The notes: generated from the letters alone by a model not told the origin. Shown: positions 36,421-45,551, counted from the stretch's first letter. The stretch: 64,000 nucleotides of DNA from JABFRJ01 sp963847145 (GCA_963847145.1 CAWJYN010000007.1:372001-436000), one strand, 5' to 3'. Numbers and translations: made by a program.

Positions 36421-36840
36421 ATGACAAATTCAAAACGGCACGAAGTCACCGACGCGGCGTCTGAATTGGCAGCCGAATTAGAAAAGGGGTGGTCTATTGA
36501 GAAGGCTGGTTTCTCCGAGGAGCAGCAGGCGGAGATCGCCGGATCGACCTCTTCCTTGGCTGGCACTTTCATATGGCTCGAAAAGTCCGAACTCGAAGCC
36601 ATCAGCCGCAAAGCCGATGCATGGCTTGCGGCCAACAAGGATCTCGTGGAGGCACTTGCAGCCGGTACCTACGTGTTGATCGACGTTGATACTGGCGGCC
36701 ATGTAACCGGCGCCGACCGCGATGCGGCGCGTGCCGAATTTGATCGACGGTTCGGTACGTCGACGTACTCTTTCGTCCATCGCGTGCGGATGCCGACAGT
36801 GGTTGGAGGCGGCTGGTGGGCGTTGCACTCGGGAGCATAG
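36421..36840 (+). CDS. 139-residue hypothetical protein, partner of the retropepsin-like protein
   Basis: ATG 36421, 34 bases after boxB. Two parts can be seen: a helical N-terminal half (VTDAASELAAELEKGWSIEKAG) and a compact C-terminal domain (WLAANKDLVEALAAGTYVLI, then GGHVTGADRDAARAEFDRRFG, then YSFVHRVRMPTV). The latter resembles the small DUF5678-type domain, though this is a by-eye match. The stop lies 25 bases inside the next gene, so both are translated as a unit. The pair is inserted between boxB and boxA and has no evident tie to benzoate metabolism. Confidence 0.65.
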   Translation: MTNSKRHEVTDAASELAAELEKGWSIEKAGFSEEQQAEIAGSTSSLAGTFIWLEKSELEAISRKADAWLAANKDLVEALAAGTYVLIDVDTGGHVTGADRDAARAEFDRRFGTSTYSFVHRVRMPTVVGGGWWALHSGA

Positions 36841-37211
36841 ACGGTCGTTTCCGACCACTGTTACGATTGGAGCGCCCAGGTGGCATCGATGACGTGCTCG
36901 CGCTGCTCGATACCGGCTTCAATGGTGAACTGCTGTGCGATCGGATCGTAGCCTCTCATTTAGGTGTTGTCGCAAACGGCCAGCTTGAGAGGGTAGAGTT
37001 GGCCGGCGGTATCGAGCGAGAGGCCCAATCTGGCAGGTTGACAATTCTCTGGCTTGGAAAAGTGCGACAGGTTCAGGTGCTCGTTTCGGTGGACGAGCCA
37101 CGACCAAAAGCCGATGGCGAACCCATCGCACTCGTCGGGGGAGCGCTTCTGGCCCCTTCCCTCGTCCTACTCGACTACGGTGCCGGCACCATCGAAATCG
37201 AAGCCCAATAG
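36816..37211 (+). CDS. retropepsin-like (clan AA) aspartic protease
   Basis: A 131-residue protein starting at GTG 36816, overlapping the preceding gene by 25 bases. The single active-site motif LALLDTGFNGELLCDRIVASHLG is the DTG loop of retropepsin-like proteases that act as homodimers. The C-terminal VGGALLAPSLVLLDYGAGTI matches the second conserved region (a glycine-rich strand after LxG) of this family. It is a cytoplasmic-type protein without a signal peptide. Substrate unknown, possibly its upstream neighbour. It is an intruder between boxB and boxA. Confidence 0.75.
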   Translation: MGVALGSIDGRFRPLLRLERPGGIDDVLALLDTGFNGELLCDRIVASHLGVVANGQLERVELAGGIEREAQSGRLTILWLGKVRQVQVLVSVDEPRPKADGEPIALVGGALLAPSLVLLDYGAGTIEIEAQ

Positions 37212-37227
37212 CCCCACAAGAAGCCCC

Positions 37228-38442
37228 ATGACCACTGAACGAGCATCCATCACCACCGTCAAAAAACAACATCTCATCGACCCTGAGATCTGCATTCGCT
37301 GCAACACGTGCGAGGCGACGTGTCCGGTGGGGGCGGTGTCGCACGATGACACGAACTATGTGGTCGATGCCGAGAAGTGTAACTTCTGCATGGATTGCAT
37401 TGCGCCATGTCCCACGGGCTCCATCGACAACTGGCGCGTGGTCGCTTCGGCGCGGGTTTACTCTATCGTCGAACAACTCGGCTGGTCTGAGCTGCCGACG
37501 CAAGAAGACCTCGGTGCTGGCGCATCTGACACGGCTGATGCTGGCGACGAGGAAGTCGAGAAGTTGCTGGCCAGTGCGCACGCCGGTGTTGGTGGCAAGG
37601 TCATCTCGCCCAAGTCCGCTGCGACGCCGAGCATCCATTTGTTCAAGCGCGAGAAACCGGCCATCGCCACAGTGCAGGGCAACTTCCGCATCACGGCCGC
37701 CGACACCGAAAGCGACATCCGCCACATCGTGCTCGGGTTTGGCGAACAGAGCTTCCCAGTGCTCGAAGGTCAGTCCATCGGCATCGTTCCTCCCGGTGCT
37801 CGCGCCGACGGCAAAAAGCACGATATCCGCCTCTACTCCATCGCCTCCGCCCGCGATGGCGAGAAGCGCAACGCCAACAACGTCTCACTCACCATCAAGC
37901 GCGTCACAGGCGGCGTCGGCTCCAACTACATGTGCGATCTGAAGGTCGGCGATAAAGTCGATGTCACTGGCCCGTTCGGTGCCACGTTCCTCATGCCGAA
38001 CGACGCAACCGCCAACATCATCATGATCTGCACTGGCACAGGGTCAGCGCCCTTCCGCGCCTTCACAGAGCGCCGCCGCCGCGCCATGCAGAACGCACCG
38101 GGCAAAGCCGTCATGTTCTTCGGTGCCCGCACGCCGCAAGAGCTGCCCTACTTCGGCCCATTACAGAAAGTGCCAGCAAGTCTGCTCGAAAGTCATCTCG
38201 TCTTCAGCCGCGTCGCCGGCACCGACAAGGAATATGTTCAGGATCGCATCCGCCGTGAGGCCGCAGGCGTTGCCACGCTCCTGCACGACGCCAAAACCCA
38301 TATCTTCATTTGTGGTCTCAAAGACATGGAAACCGGTGTCGAAGAAGCGATGGCGGACGTTTGCCGCAAGCACGGGCTTGACTGGTCTGCGCTGAAACCC
38401 GACATGCGTTCCAGCGGCCGCTACCACGTCGAGACGTACTGA
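37228..38442 (+). CDS. boxA: benzoyl-CoA 2,3-epoxidase reductase subunit BoxA
   Basis: A 404-residue iron-sulfur flavoprotein that passes electrons from NADPH to BoxB. Two 4Fe-4S ferredoxin motifs, CIRCNTCEATCP and CNFCMDCIAPCP, sit at residues ~22-60. A ferredoxin-NADP reductase-like FAD/NAD domain follows: GQSIGIVPPGARADG, RLYSIASARDG, MICTGTGSAPFRAF, and FICGLKDMETGVEEAM near the end. ATG 37228 (MTTERASITTVKKQH) lies 16 bases after the protease gene. The gene is intact in contrast to boxC. BoxD aldehyde dehydrogenase and BoxR are not found in this window. Confidence 0.96.
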   Translation: MTTERASITTVKKQHLIDPEICIRCNTCEATCPVGAVSHDDTNYVVDAEKCNFCMDCIAPCPTGSIDNWRVVASARVYSIVEQLGWSELPTQEDLGAGASDTADAGDEEVEKLLASAHAGVGGKVISPKSAATPSIHLFKREKPAIATVQGNFRITAADTESDIRHIVLGFGEQSFPVLEGQSIGIVPPGARADGKKHDIRLYSIASARDGEKRNANNVSLTIKRVTGGVGSNYMCDLKVGDKVDVTGPFGATFLMPNDATANIIMICTGTGSAPFRAFTERRRRAMQNAPGKAVMFFGARTPQELPYFGPLQKVPASLLESHLVFSRVAGTDKEYVQDRIRREAAGVATLLHDAKTHIFICGLKDMETGVEEAMADVCRKHGLDWSALKPDMRSSGRYHVETY

Positions 38443-38474
38443 GTGGCCTGATCCTTGCCCACAACGAGGCCGCC

Positions 38475-39035
38475 ATGGCATCCAACGCGCCTGTGAAGAT
38501 TCAAACTCAAGGCATCCACCACATCACCTTCATGGGTGCCGACCGGCAAACCTCAGTCGACTTCTGGGAGGGCGTGCTCGGCATGCCGCTGGTGTTTGAG
38601 CAGCCCAATCTGGATGACGAGACACAGAACCATCTCTATTTCGATCCGGGCGATGGACGACTGATCACGGTCTTCACCAGCGAAGGCTGGGCGAGGGACG
38701 GTAAGCCGACACCACTTAAGGCCGGCAGTCTCCACCACCTGGCCTTTAACGTGTCCCGCGCGACCTACACGCAGGCCGCCGCCCGCCTCAAAACGCGCGG
38801 CTTCGCCTCCTCCGGCGAGATCGATCGCGGCTTCATGGACAGCCTCTATTTCCGTGATCCTTTGGGCCATATCTTCGAGTTGGCCTGCTACAAGTTTGAA
38901 CCGCCAGTGGGGTTCACCCATACCGATGTCCTGGCGCGGGCCCACAAAATCAGGGTCGCCACGGGTGCCAAGAACATCTCCGATCCGCATCTCGCGGATG
39001 CCATTGTTGAATTGAGCCGGCCGAAGTCGCCATAA
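38475..39035 (+). CDS. VOC family protein (glyoxalase/dioxygenase fold)
   Basis: A 186-residue vicinal-oxygen-chelate protein: QTQGIHHITFMGADRQTSVDFW (first beta-alpha-beta-beta-beta unit), AGSLHHLAFNVSRATY and MDSLYFRDPLGHIFELACYK, containing the His/Glu metal-ligand positions of this fold. A C-terminal tail follows. It lies 32 bases after boxA on the same strand, so it may belong to the benzoate operon. Similar genes occur in aromatic pathways as lyases, isomerases or ring-cleavage enzymes. The exact reaction is not evident. Confidence 0.87.
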   Translation: MASNAPVKIQTQGIHHITFMGADRQTSVDFWEGVLGMPLVFEQPNLDDETQNHLYFDPGDGRLITVFTSEGWARDGKPTPLKAGSLHHLAFNVSRATYTQAAARLKTRGFASSGEIDRGFMDSLYFRDPLGHIFELACYKFEPPVGFTHTDVLARAHKIRVATGAKNISDPHLADAIVELSRPKSP

Positions 39036-39188
39036 AATCACCTGTTCCATCCGTTTCTGTTAAGGACGTTCGCGTTCGGTGCGACTTGTTGTGCGCCCGC
39101 GTGGATATTCATTTTTCGTTCAGCGCCGGTCATGCTTGGTGCGGCCACGTTACCGAGTTTCTCCATTTTACAGCCTGGATCGCCCCCT

Positions 39189-40985
39189 ATGTCGGAAACT
39201 CTCCAGTCCTCGACGTCCATCGGCGTGCGCCAGACGCTGCGCCTGACAACGCCGACCGGCCTGCAGTCGGTTGACGAACTCAGCCAGCGGCGGCGCATTG
39301 TCGTCGTGCTCAACGTGGCGACCTACTTGGCCATGTTGTGGCTGGCCGCAGTTGTTCTCGGGTCTGGCGGTTGGACCCTTGTCGATGTCGTCCTCTTTGT
39401 TGGCTTTGCGCTCGGCACGCCCTGGACCGTTCTCGGCTTCTGGAACGCGGTGATCGGACTGTGGCTGCTTCACTTCCACAAGAACTCCATTCACGAGGTC
39501 GCGCCCTTTGCGGCAGCTGGCGACGTCGCCACACCGATCACGATCAAGACCGCGATCTTCATGACTGTGCGCAACGAAGATCCGGCGCGCGCGATTCTGC
39601 GCCTCAGGACTGTCAAAGAAAGCGTAGACGCAACAGGGGAAGGCAAATCGTTCAGCTATTTTGTGTTGTCAGATACCAATGATGACGCTGTTGCCGTGCG
39701 GGAAGCAGCCGCGTTCGAGGCCTGGAAAGCCACCGACCCTGACGGCGCGCGCCTGACCTATCGCCGCCGCACCGACAACACCGGCTACAAGGCCGGCAAC
39801 GTCCGCGATTTCTGCGAGCGATGGGGGAATGATTACGAACTGATGCTGCCTCTCGACGCCGACAGCGTCATGAGCGGCGAAGCCATCGTCAAGCTCGTGC
39901 GCATGATGCAGGCGCATCCGAAACTTGGCATTCTCCAATCGCTCGTCGTCGGCATGCCATCGTCATCGGCGTTCGCGCGTACGTTCCAATTCGGCATGCG
40001 CCACGGTATGCGTGCCTACACAATGGGGCAGGCTTGGTGGGTGGGCGATTGCGGTCCGTTCTGGGGGCACAACGCAGTCGTTCGTATCAAGCCGTTCCGT
40101 GATAGCTGCGAACTGCCAGTGCTGCCCGGCAAGCCGCCGCTGGGTGGACACGTGCTGAGCCACGATCAAGTCGAAGCGACTTTCATGCGCCGCGCCGGCT
40201 TCGAAGTGCGCGTGCTGCCGGTCGAGAATGGCAGCTGGGAAGAAAACCCACCCACTATGCTCGATTTTGCCAAGCGCGATGTGCGCTGGTGCCAGGGCAA
40301 CATGCAGTATCTCAAGTTGCTCGATACACCCGGCCTCCATGCCATGAGCCGCTTTCAGCTGGTCTGGGCCGTCCTCATGTTCGTCGGCTTGCCAGCCTGG
40401 ACGTTGATGATTGCGCTGCTGCCGATCGCGGCGTGGCAAGCACAAGGCGTCGCCGACTATCCGCGCGGTCTCGCGATCTTCCTCTATCTGCTGTTCTTTG
40501 GCATGTATTTGATGCCGAAGATCGCCGGCTTGCTCGACGTGGTGCTGACCAAGGGCGGCATGGCGCAGTACGGTGGTCCCGTCCGCTTTGTCGCCAGCGC
40601 GGCGCTTGAGCTGGTATTCTCGTTCCTGCAAGGTGCCATCTCAACGATCCGCACGACGATCTTCATGATCGGTTTGGCATTCGGCAAGTCGGTCACCTGG
40701 GGCGGCCAGAGTCGCGACGCTTACGGCATCTCGCTGCGCACTGCCGTTGAGAACCTGTGGCCGCAAACGCTGTTCGGCTTTGTGCTGTGCGGGCTGTTGT
40801 ATCAAATTTCGCCGACAGTGCTTTATTGGAGCTTGCCGCTGACCGCCGGCTATCTCGTCGCTATTCCGTTTGCGATGATTACCGCGTCGCCTGCGCTCGG
40901 ACGCTTCTTCCAAAGGATCGGCCTCTGCGGCATCCCCGAAGATTTCAACGCACCGAAGGAAGTGAAGGCTGTGCTGGGTGAGTGA
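39189..40985 (+). CDS. mdoH: glucans biosynthesis glucosyltransferase MdoH
   Basis: A 598-residue membrane glucosyltransferase (GT2) that builds the beta-1,2-glucan backbone of osmoregulated periplasmic glucans. Two N-terminal membrane segments precede the cytoplasmic catalytic domain with LPLDADSVMSGEA (DxD), SHDQVEATFMRRAGFEVRVL (catalytic Asp region) and FAKRDVRWCQGNMQYL (QxxRW-like). Several C-terminal helices include MFVGLPAWTLMIALLPIA. ATG 39189 follows a ~150-base spacer and the frame reaches back to 39132 without an N-terminal match. The usual partner mdoG is not in the window. The C-terminus is intact. Confidence 0.93.
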   Translation: MSETLQSSTSIGVRQTLRLTTPTGLQSVDELSQRRRIVVVLNVATYLAMLWLAAVVLGSGGWTLVDVVLFVGFALGTPWTVLGFWNAVIGLWLLHFHKNSIHEVAPFAAAGDVATPITIKTAIFMTVRNEDPARAILRLRTVKESVDATGEGKSFSYFVLSDTNDDAVAVREAAAFEAWKATDPDGARLTYRRRTDNTGYKAGNVRDFCERWGNDYELMLPLDADSVMSGEAIVKLVRMMQAHPKLGILQSLVVGMPSSSAFARTFQFGMRHGMRAYTMGQAWWVGDCGPFWGHNAVVRIKPFRDSCELPVLPGKPPLGGHVLSHDQVEATFMRRAGFEVRVLPVENGSWEENPPTMLDFAKRDVRWCQGNMQYLKLLDTPGLHAMSRFQLVWAVLMFVGLPAWTLMIALLPIAAWQAQGVADYPRGLAIFLYLLFFGMYLMPKIAGLLDVVLTKGGMAQYGGPVRFVASAALELVFSFLQGAISTIRTTIFMIGLAFGKSVTWGGQSRDAYGISLRTAVENLWPQTLFGFVLCGLLYQISPTVLYWSLPLTAGYLVAIPFAMITASPALGRFFQRIGLCGIPEDFNAPKEVKAVLGE

Positions 40986-41102
40986 AGCGCGCGAGGTCGG
41001 AACGCACGGTCCTTTTTCGCTTTTCCGGAATTTGGCGCGCGCTTCAGCGCGTCAAATATCCGGGAGCTTTCCCAGTCTGGACTTTAGTGTGGTGACACTA
41101 TC

Positions 41103-41160
41103 GCTACAGGTAAAGGCCCCGGTTCTGCGCGCTGAACCGCGCTCCGGCCGGGGAAACGGG
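41103..41160. terminator. GC-rich hairpin between convergent genes
   Basis: Between the ends of mdoH (+) and the carboxylase gene (-) lies CCCCGG (in AAGGCCCCGG) and its complement CCGGGG (in GGCCGGGGAAA), about 20 bases apart. The location between convergent genes suits a bidirectional terminator, but the stem is short. Confidence 0.4.
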
Positions 41161-41173
41161 CGAGGGTGCGACG

Positions 41174-43135
41174 TCAGCCCTCAGCAATATGCGCAATCAG
41201 CGTCCCCTGCGTGACCTGCGCACCTTCAGCCGCACCAAGCTTGTCGATCGTGCCATCAATCGCCGCCGCGATGATGTGCTCCATTTTCATGGCTTCCACG
41301 ACCGCGATTTTGTCGCCTTTGGCGACGCGCGCGCCGAGGGCGACGAACAATTTCGCGACGCGGCCGTTGATGGGGGCTTTCACCGCGCCTGTTGCCGCGC
41401 CGTCTTCGATGTCGGAGGCGTCGTAGGTGGGGCACTGCAGCGTTGTTTGCGAGCCGTCGATAATGACGTGCAGTGTGCCGGGTTCCGACAAGTGCTCGAC
41501 ATAGCTTGAAAATTCTACTTCGAAATCCTCGTCGTCGGCCGAAGTGACGTCGACCGATCCGTCGCGCCGCATAACGACGTCCAGCACTTCCGGCTTGCCG
41601 TCGACGAGCAGTGCGACCGATTGCGTCCGGTCCGGCCCCAACTGAAAGGCGTCGCGACGCTCCCAGCGGGGGGCATCAACGCGAGCCGCCGCAGCGTTCC
41701 CCGCTTCGAACGCCAGATGCGTGAGCCACGTGTCGATGCTCAATGAAACAGCAAGCTTGGTGTCAGTGCGCTCCGTCAATCGCCCAAGCTCGCGACCAAT
41801 CAACCCGGTGTCCATTTCGCCGCGTTTGACCGCGGCATCACCAAGAAGCCGTGCGAGAAACGACTGGTTGGTGCGCGGTCCAGCCACGGTCGTTTCGAGT
41901 GTCGCGGCACGCAGATCGGCAAGTGCATCGACGCGGTCCGCTCCCTTGACGATCAGCTTGGCAATCATCGAGTTGTAGTAGGGTGAAACGGCACTACCGC
42001 TTTCGACGCCGGTCTCCACGCGCAGGTCGTCGAAGTCTGGCGTCTCAAAAAGATGGATACGCCCGACACTCGGCATAAACCCGTTGCTCGGGTCCTCTGC
42101 ACACAGCCGCACCTCAATTGCGTGGCCGCTCATTTTGATGTTGGCCTGCTGCAACGGCAACGCCTCACCCGCCGCCACGCGGAACTGCCATTCGACCAGA
42201 TCGAGCCCGGTGATCTCCTCGGTCACCGGATGCTCGACCTGCAGCCGCGTGTTCATCTCGATGAAATACCACTTCGCCGTCTCGTCAAGCGCACCGCCTT
42301 CGACAAGAAACTCGACCGTGCCCGCACCCGTGTAACCCACGTGCTTAGCGAGCTTCACCGCCGCGTCGCACATTTTCGCGCGCAGCCCCGCAGTCATGCC
42401 CGGCGCGGGCGCTTCCTCGATGACCTTCTGATTGCGCCGCTGGAGCGTGCAGTCCCGCTCAAACAGATGGACCACATTGCCCAGCGTATCGCCGAACACT
42501 TGCACCTCGATGTGCCGTGGGCGCACCACCACCTTCTCGACCAGCACACGCGGATTGCCAAACGACGATTGCGCCTCGCGTTGCGCGCTTTCCAAAAGCT
42601 CCGGCAACTGCGCTTCGTTCTCGACCAGCCGCATGCCGCGCCCGCCGCCACCGGCCACCGCCTTGATCATCACCGGATAGCCGATCTTGCTGGCTTCCTT
42701 GGCGAGCGACTTGGCGTCCTGCTTGTCGCCCTGATAACCCGGCACCACCGGCACGCCGGCCTTGATCGCGATATCCTTCGCCGCTGCCTTGCCGCCGAGC
42801 GCCCGCATCGCCTCCGCCGTCGGCCCGATGAAGACAATGCCGGCCTTGACGCACGCCTCTGGCAAATCCGGGTTCTCGGAGAGAAAGCCGTAGCCAGGAT
42901 GGATTGCGTCCGCGCCAGTCGCCTTCGCCGCGGCGATGATCTTGTCGATGCGCAGATAGCTCTCGGTAGCCGGCGACGGGCCGATGTGCACGCCCTCGTC
43001 ACAGGCCCGCACGTGCAGCGCCTTGGCATCCGCATCCGAATAGACTGCGACAGTCGCGATGCGCATCCGCTCTGCCGTGCGCGCAATGCGGCAGGCGATC
43101 TCGCCACGGTTGGCGATCAGGATCTTCTTGAGCAT
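41174..43135 (-). CDS. biotin-dependent acyl-CoA carboxylase alpha subunit (methylcrotonyl-CoA carboxylase type)
   Basis: A 653-residue biotin carboxylase/BCCP fusion starting at ATG 43135 (MLKKILIANRGEIACR). ATP-grasp motif AVAGGGGRGMRLVENE, EMNTRLQVEHPVTEEITGLD, and the C-terminal biotin site VEAMKMEHIIAA are intact. Compared with the PccA-like protein at 10184-12202 the linker is different, and the sequence fits 3-methylcrotonyl-, geranyl- or other acyl-CoA carboxylase alpha subunits. A beta subunit is not in the window. In this class the reaction is biotin carboxylation by ATP and bicarbonate followed by transfer to the acyl-CoA. The frame to 43231 is only a spurious extension. Confidence 0.9.
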   Translation of the reverse strand: MLKKILIANRGEIACRIARTAERMRIATVAVYSDADAKALHVRACDEGVHIGPSPATESYLRIDKIIAAAKATGADAIHPGYGFLSENPDLPEACVKAGIVFIGPTAEAMRALGGKAAAKDIAIKAGVPVVPGYQGDKQDAKSLAKEASKIGYPVMIKAVAGGGGRGMRLVENEAQLPELLESAQREAQSSFGNPRVLVEKVVVRPRHIEVQVFGDTLGNVVHLFERDCTLQRRNQKVIEEAPAPGMTAGLRAKMCDAAVKLAKHVGYTGAGTVEFLVEGGALDETAKWYFIEMNTRLQVEHPVTEEITGLDLVEWQFRVAAGEALPLQQANIKMSGHAIEVRLCAEDPSNGFMPSVGRIHLFETPDFDDLRVETGVESGSAVSPYYNSMIAKLIVKGADRVDALADLRAATLETTVAGPRTNQSFLARLLGDAAVKRGEMDTGLIGRELGRLTERTDTKLAVSLSIDTWLTHLAFEAGNAAAARVDAPRWERRDAFQLGPDRTQSVALLVDGKPEVLDVVMRRDGSVDVTSADDEDFEVEFSSYVEHLSEPGTLHVIIDGSQTTLQCPTYDASDIEDGAATGAVKAPINGRVAKLFVALGARVAKGDKIAVVEAMKMEHIIAAAIDGTIDKLGAAEGAQVTQGTLIAHIAEG

Positions 43136-43182
43136 GGCGGGGGACCTGTGGGGATGGACTGCAGGTCTTTGTACGGCACCAG

Positions 43183-43290
43183 CCGTAGGGCGCAATAGGG
43201 CGCTCTTCTGCGCCCGTATTGCGCCGACCACCGGCGAGGTCGTCGGGTAGATCGGCGCAATACGGCTGAAACGCCAATTGCGCCCTACGG
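43183..43290. repeat. nested palindromic element between the carboxylase gene and dusA
   Basis: Outer inverted repeat CCGTAGGGCGCAAT at 43183-43196 with its complement at 43277-43290. Inner inverted repeat CGTATTGCGCCGA at 43215-43227 with its complement at 43252-43264. Both are perfect (14 and 13 bases). The nested arrangement of related GCGCAAT/ATTGCGC words is that of a REP-like or MITE-like dispersed element. Confidence 0.8.
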
Positions 43291-43296
43291 ATTTGC

Positions 43297-44292
43297 CTAT
43301 GCCGCCTCTACCTCCTTCGCGCGCTCACCCACCGCCGCCAGCGCCCGCTGCACCACTGCGATCCCGGCCCCCTCGCGCACCGCCTCGACCGACAGGATGC
43401 GCCGGAACGTCCGCGCGCCCGGCTCGCCGTGGAACAATCCCAGCACATGCCGGACGATGTTGTTGAGGCGTCCTCCGCGCGCCAGATGCGCCTCGATGTA
43501 TGGAAACATGGCCTCCAGCGCGGCATGCCGCGTCAGCGTGTTGGGTGCAGCGCCGAACACGCGTTCGTCGACCGCGGCGAGCAGCCATGGCGTCTGATAG
43601 GCCGCACGGCCGAGCATGACACCATCCAACAGTCCCTTATGCTGCAGGGCCCCGTCCAATGTTTCTATGCCACCATTCAGGACGATCGTCAGCTCCGGCC
43701 GCGCCACTTTGAGACGCTGCACGCGGTCGTAGTCGAGCGGCGGGATATCGCGGTTCTCTTTCGGCGACAGCCCTTTCAGCCAGGCCTTGCGGGCGTGCAC
43801 GATAAAGGTCAGGCAGCCCGCCGCAGCGACGGTGTCGATAAAGGTCTGGAAGTCGTGCTCGCTGTCCTGATCGTCGATGCCGATGCGGCACTTGACGGTC
43901 ACCGGCACCGAAACGGCTCGACGCATCGCCGCGATGCAATCCGCCACGAGCTGCGGCTCCGCCATCAGGCACGCCCCAAAGCGCCCTTCCTGCACACGGT
44001 CCGACGGGCAGCCGACGTTGAGATTGATCTCGTCGTAGCCGAACTGCTCACCGATGCGCGCAGCCTCTGCGAGCTTAAGCGCATCCGATCCACCCAGTTG
44101 CAGTGCGACAGGATGTTCCTCCGCCGAAAACCCCAGCAACAGCTCCCGCTTGCCGTGCAGAATAGCCTCCGCCGTCACCATCTCGGTGTACAGCAGCGCC
44201 TGCCGCGTCAGCACCCGATGAAAAAACCGGCAATGCCGGTCCGTCCAATCCATCATGGGTCCAACGGCGAATTTATGATATTGATATTGCAC
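43297..44292 (-). CDS. dusA: tRNA-dihydrouridine synthase A
   Basis: A 331-residue FMN enzyme that reduces uridine 20/20a in tRNA. FAVGPMMDWTDRHCRFFHR opens the barrel, ALQLGGSDALKLAEAARI, NLNVGCPSDRVQEGRFGACL (catalytic Cys) and IVLNGGIETLDGAL follow, all diagnostic of DusA. The frame is open far upstream (to 44889) but GTG 44292 has AGGA eight bases before it and gives the proper N-terminus. An integrase gene starts only 171 bases upstream on the opposite strand, which matches the known use of the 5' end of dusA as an integration site. Confidence 0.94.
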   Translation of the reverse strand: MQYQYHKFAVGPMMDWTDRHCRFFHRVLTRQALLYTEMVTAEAILHGKRELLLGFSAEEHPVALQLGGSDALKLAEAARIGEQFGYDEINLNVGCPSDRVQEGRFGACLMAEPQLVADCIAAMRRAVSVPVTVKCRIGIDDQDSEHDFQTFIDTVAAAGCLTFIVHARKAWLKGLSPKENRDIPPLDYDRVQRLKVARPELTIVLNGGIETLDGALQHKGLLDGVMLGRAAYQTPWLLAAVDERVFGAAPNTLTRHAALEAMFPYIEAHLARGGRLNNIVRHVLGLFHGEPGARTFRRILSVEAVREGAGIAVVQRALAAVGERAKEVEAA

Positions 44293-44384
44293 AGATTTTC
44301 CTGTAGTTTCAAAAAGATCAAAGAGCGAACGTGTACACTTTTTTGCTCGTTTGTTCTCACCTTTACGCAGCCCGACGCCGGACC

Positions 44385-44402
44385 TTTGTACGAAATTTGT
44401 AC
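44385..44402. promoter_or_regulatory. direct repeat TTTGTAC, 11-base spacing, in the dusA-integrase gap
   Basis: Two copies of TTTGTAC (44385-44391 and 44396-44402) spaced by one helical turn lie in the AT-rich intergenic region between dusA and the integrase. This could be a binding site for a regulator or a recombination directionality factor. Nothing else was recognised in 44293-44463. Confidence 0.45.
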
Positions 44403-44463
44403 CAACTAGCATGCTCACTGACAGTCCGGCACGAGACGGTAAGATCTGGTTCCAAGATTTGGC

Positions 44464-45551
44464 ATGGCGACCTTCGTCCAACATGCGTCCGGAAATTGGC
44501 GCGCTATCGTTCGGCGCAAGCGCACTTATGCCTCGAAAACTTTCCGGCTGAAAGTGGATGCCGAGCGGTGGGCCCGCGAGCAGGAGGATCGTGCCGACAG
44601 GGGCCAGTCCATTTCGACACGGCCGACCGCCGCACCAAAGACCATCGCGCACCTCATCCAACTTCACCGCGCCGATCTGGCCGAGGTCGGCAAGGTCATC
44701 GGCCGCAGCAAGCAGTACACCCTCGACAAGCTGGAAGCAGAGCTTGGCAGCCTCAAGTATCCCGAGCTCACCCGCCAACGGTTGATCGACTTCGCGAAAG
44801 CGCGCCGCAGAGAAGGCGCCGGCCCCGTAACCGTCGCTACCGATCTCGGCTACCTGCGCACCGTCCTCATTCACGCCTCGGCGCTGCACGGCATCGAACT
44901 TTCCCTCGATCCCCTCAAGCTTGCCCGCGCGGCGTTGAGCCTCATCGGCGTCGTCGGCAAAGGGAATGAGCGAGACCGGCGACCAACAACAGAAGAGCTC
45001 GCACGCATCATCGAATATCTGGACAGCAACCCACGCCAGCTGATCCCCGTCGGCCGGATCGTCCGCTTCGCAGTTGCCTCAGCCATGCGCCAGAACGAGA
45101 TCGCATCCATCGCCTGGGAAGACCTCGACAGCAAACAACGCATCATCATCGTCCGCGACCGCAAGCACCCCAACAAGAAGCAGGGCAACCACCAGCGTGT
45201 TCCGCTCGTCGCACTGGCGGGCCACGACGCCCTCGGCATTATCGAGGAACAAGCTGCCACGACTGATCGCCGTGGCCGCATCTTCCCTACTGCGGGCGCT
45301 CTGTTGGCACCGCGTTCCGGCGCGCCTGCCGCGATCTCCAGATCCACGACCTGCACTTCCACGATCTCCGCCACGAAGCCACCAGCCGCCTGTTCGAGGC
45401 CGGGCTGCAGATTCCCGAAGTCTCGCTGATCACCGGCCACAAGGATTGGAAGATGCTGCGCCGCTATCTGCATCTGCGGCCGGAACAGGTTGCGGCACGG
45501 GCGATGGCGTTGGGGGCGGCGGTGCAGCCTGCGGTGCCGCGTGTGGGTTAG
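44464..45551 (+). CDS. tyrosine recombinase/integrase next to dusA (one frameshift)
   Basis: A ~362-residue phage-type integrase. The N-terminal arm domain begins MATFVQHASGNWRAIVRRKR, then a SAM-like core-binding domain. The catalytic domain has RFAVASAMRQNEIASIAWED (Arg I), HDLRHEATSRLF (HxxR) and ITGHKDWKMLRRYLHL (His and nucleophile Tyr). The frame loses one base near 45288 (IFPTAG to PYCGRSV) and continues to TAG 45549-45551 (PAVPRVG). Divergent placement 171 bases from the dusA start is typical of dusA-associated integrases. It marks the left edge of an integrated element that would extend to the right. Confidence 0.9.

Noticed and set aside
42053..43198. 381-codon plus-strand frame opposite the carboxylase gene
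   Set aside because: His/Arg/Leu-rich shadow of the minus-strand biotin carboxylase.
44293..44889. Upstream extension of the dusA frame into the integrase
   Set aside because: Has no family similarity, overlaps the catalytically recognisable integrase on the other strand, and a proper GTG start with RBS lies at 44292.
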